Part shown: piece after piece, positions 37,280 through 48,303 of the stretch | Numbering within the stretch: the first letter of the stretch is position 1 | How the letters are laid out: every line of letters starts with the position of its first letter | Assembly: GCF_029919115.1 (NCBI RefSeq) | Contig: NZ_CP123990.1 | Span: forward strand, 2,666,001 to 2,730,000 | From: Variovorax paradoxus | GTDB lineage: Bacteria > Pseudomonadota > Gammaproteobacteria > Burkholderiales > Burkholderiaceae_C | Direction: 5' to 3' | DNA: 64,000 nt | Made by a program: the position numbers and the translations under genes | Notes under the pieces: generated by a model | What the model was told of the DNA's origin: nothing | Databases searched by the model: none | Seen by the model: only the letters and a program-made list of their open reading frames with translations

Positions 37280-38284
37280 ATGGAAACCACACCGCTCGCC
37301 AAAACGCTGCGCGAACAGGGCGCCAACAGCGACCTGGTGCTGATCGTCGACGACGTGCCCGACAACCTTGCGGTGCTGCACGACGCGCTCGACGAATCGG
37401 GCTACACGGTGCTCATTGCCACCAACGGCGAACAGGCGCTGCAGCGCGCCGCGCAGGCCCGCCCCGACATCGTGCTGCTCGACGCGATGATGCCGGGCAT
37501 CGACGGTTTCGAGGTGGCGCGCCGGCTCAAGGCCGATCCCGCGACGGCGCACATTCCCATCGTGTTCATGACCGGGCTCACCGAAACCGAGCACCTGGTG
37601 GCCGCACTCGAAGCGGGCGGGGTCGACTACGTCACCAAGCCGATCAAGCCCAAGGAAGTGCTGGCTCGCATGAACGTGCACCTGCAGGGCGCCCGCCGCG
37701 CCCGGCAGGACGCGCGCCAGGCCGGGCAGGCGCGCAATGCGCTCGACGCCTTCGGCTACGCCAGCATTACCGTGCGCCTGCCCGAAGGCCGGCTGATCTG
37801 GCAGACCGCGCTCGCGCGCGACCTGCTGCAGCGCTACTGCGACACCCGTGCGCCCGAAACACCGCCGGCCATACTGGAATGGCTGCGGCGCCATGCGCCC
37901 GATGCCCGGCAACAGGGCATCGAGCCGCCGGCGCTTTCGATTGCCCAGGGGGCAAGCAGTCTCAGCCTGCGCCTGCACCGGCAGACCGGGCAGGACGACG
38001 ACGGCGATGAATGGATGATCGTCATGCGCGAGATTTCGGACACGGGGGTGATCGAGGCCATGAGCCTGAGCCTGAAGCTCACAGCGCGCGAGGCCGAGGT
38101 GCTCTACTGGGTGGTGAAGGGCAAGACCAACAAGGACATCGGCGAGATCCTCGGCAGCAGCCCCGCCACGGCCAAGAAGCATCTCGAAAGGGTGTACGTG
38201 AAGCTTGGCGTCGAGACCCGCACGGCGGCCGCCGGCGTGGCGATCAAGCGCATTCGCGAGCTGCAGCCGCAATTCGAGATCTGA
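37280..38284 (+). CDS. Response regulator with receiver and LuxR-type HTH
   Basis: This 334-residue regulator starts 24 bases after the permease-kinase stop. Residues 18-135 are a receiver (LIVDDVPDN, phospho-acceptor Asp 68 in LLDAMMPG, Lys in VTKPIKPKE). A middle region of about 130 residues looks PAS-like or linker, and a LuxR/GerE HTH occupies about residues 268-330 (LTAREAEVLYWVVKGKTNKDIGEIL). It is the likely output partner of the hybrid kinase. The urease operon is the obvious candidate target by position. Confidence 0.9.
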   Translation: METTPLAKTLREQGANSDLVLIVDDVPDNLAVLHDALDESGYTVLIATNGEQALQRAAQARPDIVLLDAMMPGIDGFEVARRLKADPATAHIPIVFMTGLTETEHLVAALEAGGVDYVTKPIKPKEVLARMNVHLQGARRARQDARQAGQARNALDAFGYASITVRLPEGRLIWQTALARDLLQRYCDTRAPETPPAILEWLRRHAPDARQQGIEPPALSIAQGASSLSLRLHRQTGQDDDGDEWMIVMREISDTGVIEAMSLSLKLTAREAEVLYWVVKGKTNKDIGEILGSSPATAKKHLERVYVKLGVETRTAAAGVAIKRIRELQPQFEI

Positions 38285-38354
38285 GGCAATGCGGGCGCGC
38301 CAGCCGCGTCGCCGGGGCGACTTCCGCCGTCCCTAGAATGCGCGATCCCCGGGG

Positions 38355-39071
38355 ATGCAGGCGATGAAAAATAACAGATGCACGGCAACGATTGGATGGT
38401 CCCGGCTCGCCTGGCTTCCGTTGGCGGCCTGCGCGCTGGCGAGCGCAGGTGCGCGGGCAGGGGGCCATTTCGATGTGGACGATGCCGGCACGCTCGATGC
38501 GGGCCAATGCCAGTACGAAGCCTGGTGGGGCCGCACCGGACCGGAGCCGGTAACCGGGTTGCACCTCGGCCCGTCGTGTCGCGTCGGGCCTGTCGAACTC
38601 GGCTTCAGCTTCGACAGGCTTTCAGCAGAGGGCATTCATACAGTCATCGCCGGGCCGCAGCTCAAATGGAACTTCTTGGGGCCGGCGGCCGATGCACCGC
38701 TGAGCGCCGCAATTTCACTTGGAGCTGTGTTCGACGTCAGGCGCGGCGGCCGTGCCGGTGGGCAACTGGTGCTGCCCGTCACGTGGCGGCCGTCGGGCAG
38801 CCTGCAAATTCATGCCAACATCGGCGCCGACTGGGCCACGGGCACGGGCGCACGCACGCCGCGCGGCGGACTGGCGGTGGAGTGGGCGCTCGACGAAAAG
38901 GTTTCGCTCATTGCCGAGCGTAGCCGTGCATCGGGCGTATGGACTTCGCGCATCGGCGGGCGCTTCAGCCTTACGCCGCTGATCAGCGTGGATGTGAGCG
39001 CTTCGAGGACGGGGCCACGCGGCGTGAACGGCTTTGTCGTGGGACTTAACCACGAGTTCGGCTGGAAGTAA
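38355..39071 (+). CDS. Exported protein, predicted outer-membrane beta-barrel-like
   Basis: This 238-residue protein has a signal peptide (core LAWLPLAACALASAGARA) and a mature part rich in alternating polar/apolar strands with Gly (GPVELGFSFDRL, LSAAISLGAVFDV, GGLAVEWALDEKVSLIAE). It ends with FVVGLNHEFGWK, a terminal aromatic-rich strand as in outer-membrane barrels. A second ATG nine bases in (MKNNRCT) is an equally possible start. It lies 70 bases after the response regulator. Function unknown. Confidence 0.72.
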   Translation: MQAMKNNRCTATIGWSRLAWLPLAACALASAGARAGGHFDVDDAGTLDAGQCQYEAWWGRTGPEPVTGLHLGPSCRVGPVELGFSFDRLSAEGIHTVIAGPQLKWNFLGPAADAPLSAAISLGAVFDVRRGGRAGGQLVLPVTWRPSGSLQIHANIGADWATGTGARTPRGGLAVEWALDEKVSLIAERSRASGVWTSRIGGRFSLTPLISVDVSASRTGPRGVNGFVVGLNHEFGWK

Positions 39072-39088
39072 GCAGAGGCGGGTGCGAA

Positions 39089-40009
39089 TCAGCGCAGGTA
39101 GCGCTGAATGCGCTTTTCGTCTTCCGCCAGCTGCCGGCGCATGAGTGAAAGAAAGTCGCGCGCGGTGGTGGAAAGCACCTTGCCCGCCGGCATGGCCAGC
39201 ACGCACGAAAAGAACACATCGACCGAGAGCCTCCGCACCACGAGTCCGCGTTCAGCGTAGTCGAGCGCGGTGATCGGGTTGACGAGCCCCACGCCCAGGC
39301 CGCGCAAAGCCATTTCGCACACGCTGGCCGCGTAGGGCGTCTGCACCATCACCCGCAGCGCTGCGCCGCGCTCGGCAAGCGCGGCTTCGAGGCCGCGGTG
39401 CGAAGGGTCTTCGGGGTTCAGGGCCAGGAAAGGCACTTGCGCGAGTTGCTCCGGCTCGATGCGCTTGAAGCGCGCCAGCGCATGGCCCTGCGGCATCACC
39501 ACGACGCCGGGAAAGCGTGCGAAGGTCGAGTGGTCGATGCCTTCGAGCGACAGTTCATCGGCCATCAGGCCGAAGTCTGAAATGCCCTTGGCCACGCGGT
39601 CGCGCACGTCCTTGGAACTGAGCACCTGCAACGAAACCTGCGGCCAGGGGCTGTCACCGCGCTGTTCCTTCAGGCGTTCCAGTGCACGCGGCATGAAGCC
39701 GAGCCCAAAAGCCGGATAGCAACTGAGTTCGAGCTGGTTGGTGCCGAAGTCGCGCAGGCTGCGCATGCGGTGCTCTATGGCTTCCATGCCGATGAACACG
39801 CGCTCCACCTCCGTCCACAGTGCGCGCGCCTCGGGCGTGGGCACCAGCCGACCGCCCGTGCGCTGGAAAAGGACCATGCCGGCCTGCGCCTCGAGCCGCT
39901 TGAGCGACTGGCTGATGGCTGGCTGGGTCACATGCAGCAGCGCCGCGGCCTTGCGGGTGGAGCCGGCGCGCATCAGGGCGCGGAAGGTCTCTATTTCGGT
40001 GAAGCGCAT
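39089..40009 (-). CDS. LysR-family transcriptional regulator
   Basis: This 306-residue regulator has an N-terminal HTH (FRALMRAGSTRKAAALLHVTQPAISQSLKRLEAQAG cut into its helices) and a C-terminal effector domain (FLALNPEDPSHRG, ALRGLGVGLVNP). It is divergent from a PLP-enzyme gene and a Bug receptor, the usual arrangement for a LysR controlling a catabolic operon. An AT-rich gap of about 95 bases between the two divergent starts should carry the operator. Effector unknown. Confidence 0.93.
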   Translation of the reverse strand: MRFTEIETFRALMRAGSTRKAAALLHVTQPAISQSLKRLEAQAGMVLFQRTGGRLVPTPEARALWTEVERVFIGMEAIEHRMRSLRDFGTNQLELSCYPAFGLGFMPRALERLKEQRGDSPWPQVSLQVLSSKDVRDRVAKGISDFGLMADELSLEGIDHSTFARFPGVVVMPQGHALARFKRIEPEQLAQVPFLALNPEDPSHRGLEAALAERGAALRVMVQTPYAASVCEMALRGLGVGLVNPITALDYAERGLVVRRLSVDVFFSCVLAMPAGKVLSTTARDFLSLMRRQLAEDEKRIQRYLR

Positions 40010-40103
40010 CGATAAGTTTTCTTATCGCTTGAGTATTTCAAGCTAGATGATTTTATTTGCAGATGCCTAAGATTTAGGCACGACTTCCACCTCGATACCA
40101 CCT

Positions 40104-41321
40104 GTGAACATGCCTGCGCCCGTAATGCACTTCAAGTTCGCCCCGCCACCAGATCCGTTGGCCGATCTGGCGGGCCCTGCGCGCATCCGCCCGCCCCAAC
40201 CGGTCAGAAACCCCCACTTGCAGGGCTTTCGGTGCCTGCGCTGCGATGCGCCGTATCCGCTTGCGCTGGCGAACGACGGCTGCCCCGCCTGCCGTGCCAC
40301 GGGCGTCCATGCCGGCTTGCGCGCCAGCTACCTGCCCGACAGCGGCAGCCCGCTGCCCATGCCCTACGTACCAGGGTTCACGCTGGGCGAGGGCGGCACG
40401 CCGCTGCTGGAGATGCCGGAGCTGGCGCGCGAGTTCGGCGTGGCGTGCCTTGCGCTCAAGGACGAATCGTCCAACCCCACCGGCTCGCACAAGGACCGCA
40501 TGACGGCCGTGGGCGTGGCCCAGGCGCTGGACTTCGGTGCCCACACGCTGGTGCTGGCCTCGTCGGGCAATGCCGCGATTTCCGCGGCGCACTACGCCTG
40601 GGCTTCGGGCCTGGGCTGCGAAGTGGCAACCTACGAAGGCCTGCCGGCCGCCTATGCACGGCAGCTCGACGCCCTCGGTGCCCGGCGCTACACCTTCGCC
40701 GACAACGCCGGCCGCTGGGCATTCGTGCGTGAGCGCTCACAACATCCGGGCTATTTCGCGCTGACGAACTACCGCCTGCCCGCATTGGGCAGCGCGCCGC
40801 TGGCGATCGAGGGCTACAAGCCCATCGCCCTGGAGTGCCTGAACGATGGCGGCCTGCCCGATCACATCGTGATTCCGACGGCGCGCGGCGACCTCGCCTG
40901 GGGCATCTACGCGGGCTTTCGCGACCTGCTGGCTGCCGGGCGCATCGCGCGCCTGCCGCGGCTCTGGCTGGTGGAGCCTTTTGCGCGCCTCTCGCGCGTG
41001 CTGGCCGGCGGCGCACTCAACGGCGCGTATCCCGGCCACACCGCGCAGTTTTCGACCGCGGGATCGACCGTGACCTTCTTGCAGTGGCAGGCCGCCACTG
41101 CCTCTGGGGGAGGCGCGGTGGTGGTCAGCGACGACCAGGCCCGCGCCGCGCGGCAGAAGCTCACGGCGGCCGGCGTGAGTGCCGAGCTCTGCGCCGCGGG
41201 CGGACTGGACGCCGTGCGCCAGTTGCGCGAACGCGGCGCCATTGCAGGCGACGCCCACGTGGTGCTGATGCTGACCGCCAACGCCTCGCGCGACCCGAGC
41301 TGGCCGGACGAGACCGCCTGA
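40104..41321 (+). CDS. Threonine-synthase-like PLP-dependent enzyme
   Basis: This 405-residue fold-type II PLP enzyme has an N-terminal zinc-ribbon-like segment (CLRCDAPYPL, CPACRATG) and the PLP Lys in SSNPTGSHKDRM. The phosphate-binding loop is LASSGNAAISAAH, and GARGDLAW-like and MLTANASRD segments follow. The zinc ribbon and PLP loops resemble archaeal-type threonine synthases and related lyases. Translation is from GTG 40104 or ATG 40110. The Bug receptor follows 30 bases later, and a LysR gene is divergent, so the enzyme may act on an imported amino or hydroxy acid. The exact reaction is open: dehydratase and lyase activities are equally possible. Confidence 0.82.
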   Translation: MNMPAPVMHFKFAPPPDPLADLAGPARIRPPQPVRNPHLQGFRCLRCDAPYPLALANDGCPACRATGVHAGLRASYLPDSGSPLPMPYVPGFTLGEGGTPLLEMPELAREFGVACLALKDESSNPTGSHKDRMTAVGVAQALDFGAHTLVLASSGNAAISAAHYAWASGLGCEVATYEGLPAAYARQLDALGARRYTFADNAGRWAFVRERSQHPGYFALTNYRLPALGSAPLAIEGYKPIALECLNDGGLPDHIVIPTARGDLAWGIYAGFRDLLAAGRIARLPRLWLVEPFARLSRVLAGGALNGAYPGHTAQFSTAGSTVTFLQWQAATASGGGAVVVSDDQARAARQKLTAAGVSAELCAAGGLDAVRQLRERGAIAGDAHVVLMLTANASRDPSWPDETA

Positions 41322-41351
41322 GCTCCCTAGTTACCCAAAGGAATCGAAACC

Positions 41352-42335
41352 ATGCAAGCAATTCAACGCCGCGCCTTCCTGGCTGCCGGTTCGGCCGCTC
41401 TCTTCGGCGCCACGGCGCAGCGCGCCTGGGCGGCCTATCCCGACAAGCCCATCAAACTGATCGTGCCGTGGGCGGCGGGCGGGAGCACCGACGCCATCGC
41501 GCGCGCCATGGCGCAGCGCATGAGCCAGACGCTCGGCAGCACGGTGATCGTCGACAACCGGCCCGGGGCGGCCGGCCAGATCGGCACCGAGGCGGCCGCC
41601 AAGGCAACGCCCGACGGCTACACGCTGGCCATTGTCGAGCTGCCGCACGCCATCGCGCCCGCTGTGACTGCACGGTTGCCCTACGACCTGCTGCGCGACT
41701 TCACGCCGGTGACGATGATCGGCACCTCCCCGCTCGTCTTCTTTGTGGGCATGGACGACGACAGCCGCGACTTCAAGACCTTCGTCAAGACGGCTGCTGC
41801 CCGGCCGATGCCGCCGGCCATTGCGCACAGCGGAGCCGGCACGGTGAGCCATTTGGCGGCCGAGCTGCTGGCGAGCCGCACCAAGATCAAGTTCAACATG
41901 GTTCCGTACCGCGGATCGGCGCCAGCCCTTACCGATGTGGCGGCGGGCACGGTGGGCGGGCACTTCGCGACGCTGGCCAGCGGCTCCAGCCTGATGGGTG
42001 CCAACCGGATCCGCCCGCTTTTGGTGACGAGCGCGCAACGGGTGAGCCTTCCGGGGCTCAAGGAGGTGCCCGCGCTGGCGGAAAGCGGACTCAAGGGGAT
42101 GGAGATCGACCAGTGGTGGGCACTGGTGGCGCCCGCCACCACGCCACTGGAAGTGATCGAGCGGCTGCGGCGCGAAGCCATCGCTGCGCTGGACCATCCA
42201 TCGGTGAGGGAGCGCATGACGTCGCTCGGCGTGCAACTGAAGGGTTCCACCACGGGCGAGCTGCGTGCTTTCATGCGTGCGGAGGCCGAGCGCTGGCAGA
42301 AGGTGGCGCACGACATCGGGCTTCAGCCGCAATAG
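41352..42335 (+). CDS. Bug-type (TTT family) periplasmic substrate-binding protein
   Basis: This 327-residue receptor has a Tat-like signal (MQAIQRRAFLAAGSAALFG) and Bug motifs: PIKLIVPWAAGGSTDAIAR, VIVDNRPGAAGQIGTEA, LLRDFTPVTMIG, AHSGAGTVSHLAAELL and WWALVAPATTP. It is separate from, and only moderately similar to, the other Bug protein of this window. It belongs with the upstream PLP enzyme and the divergent LysR, suggesting uptake of the substrate of that enzyme. Membrane components are absent locally. Confidence 0.92.
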   Translation: MQAIQRRAFLAAGSAALFGATAQRAWAAYPDKPIKLIVPWAAGGSTDAIARAMAQRMSQTLGSTVIVDNRPGAAGQIGTEAAAKATPDGYTLAIVELPHAIAPAVTARLPYDLLRDFTPVTMIGTSPLVFFVGMDDDSRDFKTFVKTAAARPMPPAIAHSGAGTVSHLAAELLASRTKIKFNMVPYRGSAPALTDVAAGTVGGHFATLASGSSLMGANRIRPLLVTSAQRVSLPGLKEVPALAESGLKGMEIDQWWALVAPATTPLEVIERLRREAIAALDHPSVRERMTSLGVQLKGSTTGELRAFMRAEAERWQKVAHDIGLQPQ

Positions 42336-42386
42336 ACGGGATAGAGATGGCCGGGGGCCGTGGGCCCGGTCGGCCGCCTTTTTCTT

Positions 42387-42695
42387 TCAGCGCCCGGATT
42401 GGACCTTGATCCGGATCGTGTTCACGTCCCAGCCCCGGTTTCGCAGCCGGGTGACCAGCATGGGCGCCAGCTGGCGCAACTTGGCGGCCGCGGCGCTGCC
42501 GTTGACCAGCAGGCACCACACGTCCCCTTCGGCCGGGCCAGCCTGCACGGCCGGGCGCATGGCCGGCGGGATCAATCCCTCCACGGCCCGGAGCCGGTCG
42601 CCGGAGTCGCGCGCGCGCGCAATCAGGCTCGCCAGGGTCGGCGAACCTTCGGCGGCCTGGTGCAGCGTGACGGGCGGGACGGAGCGGCGATTCAT
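42387..42695 (-). CDS. DUF721/DciA-like protein
   Basis: This 102-residue protein matches DUF721, the family of the replicative-helicase operator Dci[21 protein letters not shown], an acidic-basic core, [30 protein letters not shown] and [12 protein letters not shown] chose ATG 42695 (MNRRSVPPV); an upstream in-frame start adds 44 residues that overlap the secA leader region. DUF721 divergent from secA is a common Burkholderiales arrangement. The DciA role is by family only. Confidence 0.82.
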   Translation of the reverse strand: MNRRSVPPVTLHQAAEGSPTLASLIARARDSGDRLRAVEGLIPPAMRPAVQAGPAEGDVWCLLVNGSAAAAKLRQLAPMLVTRLRNRGWDVNTIRIKVQSGR

Positions 42696-42886
42696 GGGTA
42701 ATCCGGAGGGTGGAACAAGGGCAGCTAAAATGCCCGGTTTGCCGACGCTTGCGCCGGCAGATCCGGTCTGAGCCGCTTGCTTTCGAGGCTTGCATTCGAA
42801 GAAGGCGCGCCCAACTGCTTTCACCATATCTTAGGGAATCCGGTCGCAGTGCCTGTTGTGTCAGGTGCACGCCCATCTCCACGCCA

Positions 42887-45679
<2,793 letters not shown>

Positions 45680-45706
45680 CCCAGAACCTCCGGAAGAGAA
45701 ACCTCC

Positions 45707-46936
45707 ATGCCCGTGAACCTGTCCGCTCCTGATCCTGCCGCCTTGTTCGCGGTGCCCGGCGTCCGCATCGGCGTGGCCGAAGCGGGTGTGCGCAAGGCCA
45801 ACCGCAAGGACCTGACCGTCGTGCTGATCGACGAAGGCTCGGCGGTTGGAGGCGTGTTTACCCAGAACCGCTTCTGCGCGGCGCCGGTGCAGGTCTGCCG
45901 AGACCATCTGGCGGCCAACTACGGCATTCGCGCGATGGTCATCAACACCGGCAACGCGAATGCCGGCACCGGCGAAGACGGCTTGATGCGCACGCGCTCC
46001 ACCTGCATCGCACTGGCGCGCCACCTCGAAATCGCACCCGAGCAGATCCTGCCGTTCTCGACCGGCGTGATCATGGAGCCGCTGCCGGTGGACCGCATCG
46101 AAGCCGGCCTGCCCGCCGCGCTGGCCGACGCCTCGGAGAACCACTGGGCGCGTGCTGCCGAAGGCATCATGACTACCGACACGATTCCGAAGGCCTTCAG
46201 CCAGCAGATTCAGGTCGGCGGCGCCACGGTCACCATCACCGGCATCAGCAAGGGCGCCGGCATGATCCGCCCGAACATGGCCACCATGCTGGGCTTCATG
46301 GCCACCGACGCGAAGATCGATCCGTCGTTGATCCAGCCGCTGGCCAAGCGCTTGGCCGATGCCTCGTTCAACCGCGTGACCATCGACGGCGACACCTCGA
46401 CCAACGACTCCTTCGTGGTCATCGCCACGCAGAAGGCCGCGCACGCAACCATCACCTCGCTCGAATCGGCAGAGGGCCAGGCACTTGTGGCCGCCATGCA
46501 GGACGTGGCACGCAAGCTGGCGCAGGCCATCGTGCGCGACGGCGAAGGTGCCACCAAGTTCATCACCATCCAGGTCGATGGCGGCCGCAATCCGGAAGAA
46601 TGCAAGCAAGTGGCCTATGCCGTGGCGCATTCGCCGCTGGTCAAGACGGCTTTCTTTGCGAGCGACCCGAACCTGGGCCGCATCCTGGCGGCCGTGGGCT
46701 ACGCCGGCATTGCCGATCTCGACCAGACCGGCATCGACCTGTTCCTGGACGACGTGCACGTCGCGGTGAAGGGCGGGCGCAATCCGTCGTACCGCGAGGA
46801 AGACGGCCAACGCGTGATGAAGCAGAGCGAGATCACGGTGCGCATCGGCCTGGGCCGCGGCAACGCGAGCGAAACGGTGTGGACCTGCGACCTGAGCCAC
46901 GACTACGTGACCATCAACGCCGACTACAGGTCATGA
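45707..46936 (+). CDS. argJ: Bifunctional ornithine acetyltransferase/N-acetylglutamate synthase
   Basis: ArgJ transfers the acetyl group from N-acetylornithine to glutamate in the cyclic arginine pathway. The 409-residue precursor has [27 protein letters not shown] and the self-cleavage site in [13 protein letters not shown], where Thr becomes the N-terminal nucleophile of the beta chain. [11 protein letters not shown] and [13 protein letters not shown] follow. It lies 27 bases after secA and overlaps the following ATPase gene by four bases. Whether it has both activities cannot be told from sequence. Confidence 0.97.
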   Translation: MPVNLSAPDPAALFAVPGVRIGVAEAGVRKANRKDLTVVLIDEGSAVGGVFTQNRFCAAPVQVCRDHLAANYGIRAMVINTGNANAGTGEDGLMRTRSTCIALARHLEIAPEQILPFSTGVIMEPLPVDRIEAGLPAALADASENHWARAAEGIMTTDTIPKAFSQQIQVGGATVTITGISKGAGMIRPNMATMLGFMATDAKIDPSLIQPLAKRLADASFNRVTIDGDTSTNDSFVVIATQKAAHATITSLESAEGQALVAAMQDVARKLAQAIVRDGEGATKFITIQVDGGRNPEECKQVAYAVAHSPLVKTAFFASDPNLGRILAAVGYAGIADLDQTGIDLFLDDVHVAVKGGRNPSYREEDGQRVMKQSEITVRIGLGRGNASETVWTCDLSHDYVTINADYRS

Positions 46937-47808
46937 ATGAGCAGTTCCAGAAGCTGATCGAGCGCGCCGAGCAGCTGATCGGCCGCATCGAATCGATCTT
47001 GCCGCAGCCGCTGGCTGCACCTGCCGACTGGAACGCGTCGATCGCTTGGCGCTATCGGCGCCGCAGCTCGGGCCATGGCGTGCTCGAGCCGGTGAAGCAT
47101 GTGGCCGCAATGGCGCTCGATTCGCTCAAGGAAATCGACATCCAGAAGGAAAAGATCGAGCGCAACACGCGCCAGTTCGTCGAAGGCAAGCCGGCCAACA
47201 ACGTGCTGCTGACCGGCGCGCGCGGCACGGGCAAGTCGTCGCTCATTCGCGCCTGCCTGCAGGCCTATGCACCGCAGGGGCTGCGCCTGATCGAAGTCGA
47301 CAAGGCCGAACTGACCGACCTGCCGGACATCGTCGAGGTGGTGTCGCAGCGGCCCGAGAAATTCATCGTGTTCAGCGACGACCTGAGCTTTGACGAAGGC
47401 GAGCCGGGCTACAAGGCGCTGAAGTCGATTCTCGATGGCTCGATTGCGGCGGCCACGCCCAACGTGCTGATCTATGCGACCAGCAACCGGCGCCACCTGT
47501 TGCCCGAATACATGAAGGACAACCTTTCGTACACCCACACCGAGGACGGCGAAGTGCACCCCGGCGAGGTGATCGAAGAGAAGATCTCGCTGTCGGAGCG
47601 CTTCGGCCTGTGGGTCAGCTTCTATCCGTTCAGCCAGAACGAATACCTGGCCATCGTTGCGCAGTGGCTCTCGTCCTTTGGCGTTGGTCAGGCGGCGATC
47701 GAGGCGGCGCGGCCCGAGGCGCTGGTGTGGGCACTCGAGCGCGGTTCACGCAGCGGTCGCGTCGCCTACCAGTTTGCGCGCGACTACGCCGGGCGGGCCG
47801 GCGCATGA
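46933..47808 (+). CDS. DUF815-family AAA-type ATPase
   Basis: This 291-residue P-loop ATPase of the DUF815 family carries Walker A in [14 protein letters not shown], a Walker-B-like [13 protein letters not shown], sensor region [15 protein letters not shown] and a C-terminal lid. The function of the family is unsettled. It overlaps argJ (ATGA) and mutT (ATGA), a conserved Burkholderiales arrangement. The N-terminal 80 residues form a helical region with no known motif. Confidence 0.93.
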   Translation: MNEQFQKLIERAEQLIGRIESILPQPLAAPADWNASIAWRYRRRSSGHGVLEPVKHVAAMALDSLKEIDIQKEKIERNTRQFVEGKPANNVLLTGARGTGKSSLIRACLQAYAPQGLRLIEVDKAELTDLPDIVEVVSQRPEKFIVFSDDLSFDEGEPGYKALKSILDGSIAAATPNVLIYATSNRRHLLPEYMKDNLSYTHTEDGEVHPGEVIEEKISLSERFGLWVSFYPFSQNEYLAIVAQWLSSFGVGQAAIEAARPEALVWALERGSRSGRVAYQFARDYAGRAGA

Positions 47809-48254
47809 GCGCACAGCCGCAACCACAGGGCCGCAAGCACACCGAGGTGGCTGTCGGCGTGCTGATCCGTTCGGCCGACGACGCGCTGCTGCTGTCGACC
47901 CGTCCGGCAGGCAAGGCATACGCCGGCTTCTGGGAGTTTCCGGGCGGCAAGATCGAGGCCGGCGAAACGGTCGAGCAAGCGCTGCGGCGAGAACTGCAGG
48001 AAGAGCTCGGCATCACCATCGCGGGGGCAGAGGTCTGGAAGGTCACTGAGCACGACTATCCGCACGCGCTGGTGCGGCTGCATTGGTGCAAGGTCACGGC
48101 GTGGAGCGGCGAGTTCGAAATGTGCGAAGGGCAGGAAATGCGTTGGCAGCAGCTGCCGCTGGATGTGACGCCCGTGCTGCCCGGCGCCATGCCGGTGCTC
48201 GAATGGCTGGCCCAGGAGCGCGGTCTTCCTCATGCTGCCGGGTCGGCGGCGTAG
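47805..48254 (+). CDS. mutT: MutT-type Nudix hydrolase (8-oxo-dGTP diphosphatase)
   Basis: This 149-residue Nudix protein sanitises the nucleotide pool by hydrolysing 8-oxo-dGTP. The Nudix box is GGKIEAGETVEQALRRELQEEL, shown here in pieces: GGKIEAGETVEQ and LRRELQEELGI. MutT-specific neighbours are TEVAVGVLIRSADDALLLSTRP and FWEFPGG. The start overlaps the stop of the DUF815 gene. It is the last gene of the secA run before a surface acyltransferase gene. Confidence 0.92.
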   Translation: MSAQPQPQGRKHTEVAVGVLIRSADDALLLSTRPAGKAYAGFWEFPGGKIEAGETVEQALRRELQEELGITIAGAEVWKVTEHDYPHALVRLHWCKVTAWSGEFEMCEGQEMRWQQLPLDVTPVLPGAMPVLEWLAQERGLPHAAGSAA

Positions 48255-48303
48255 GCTCCCAAAAATAATCAGAACCGCCACACGCGTTCAACGACCCGAC
48301 TAG

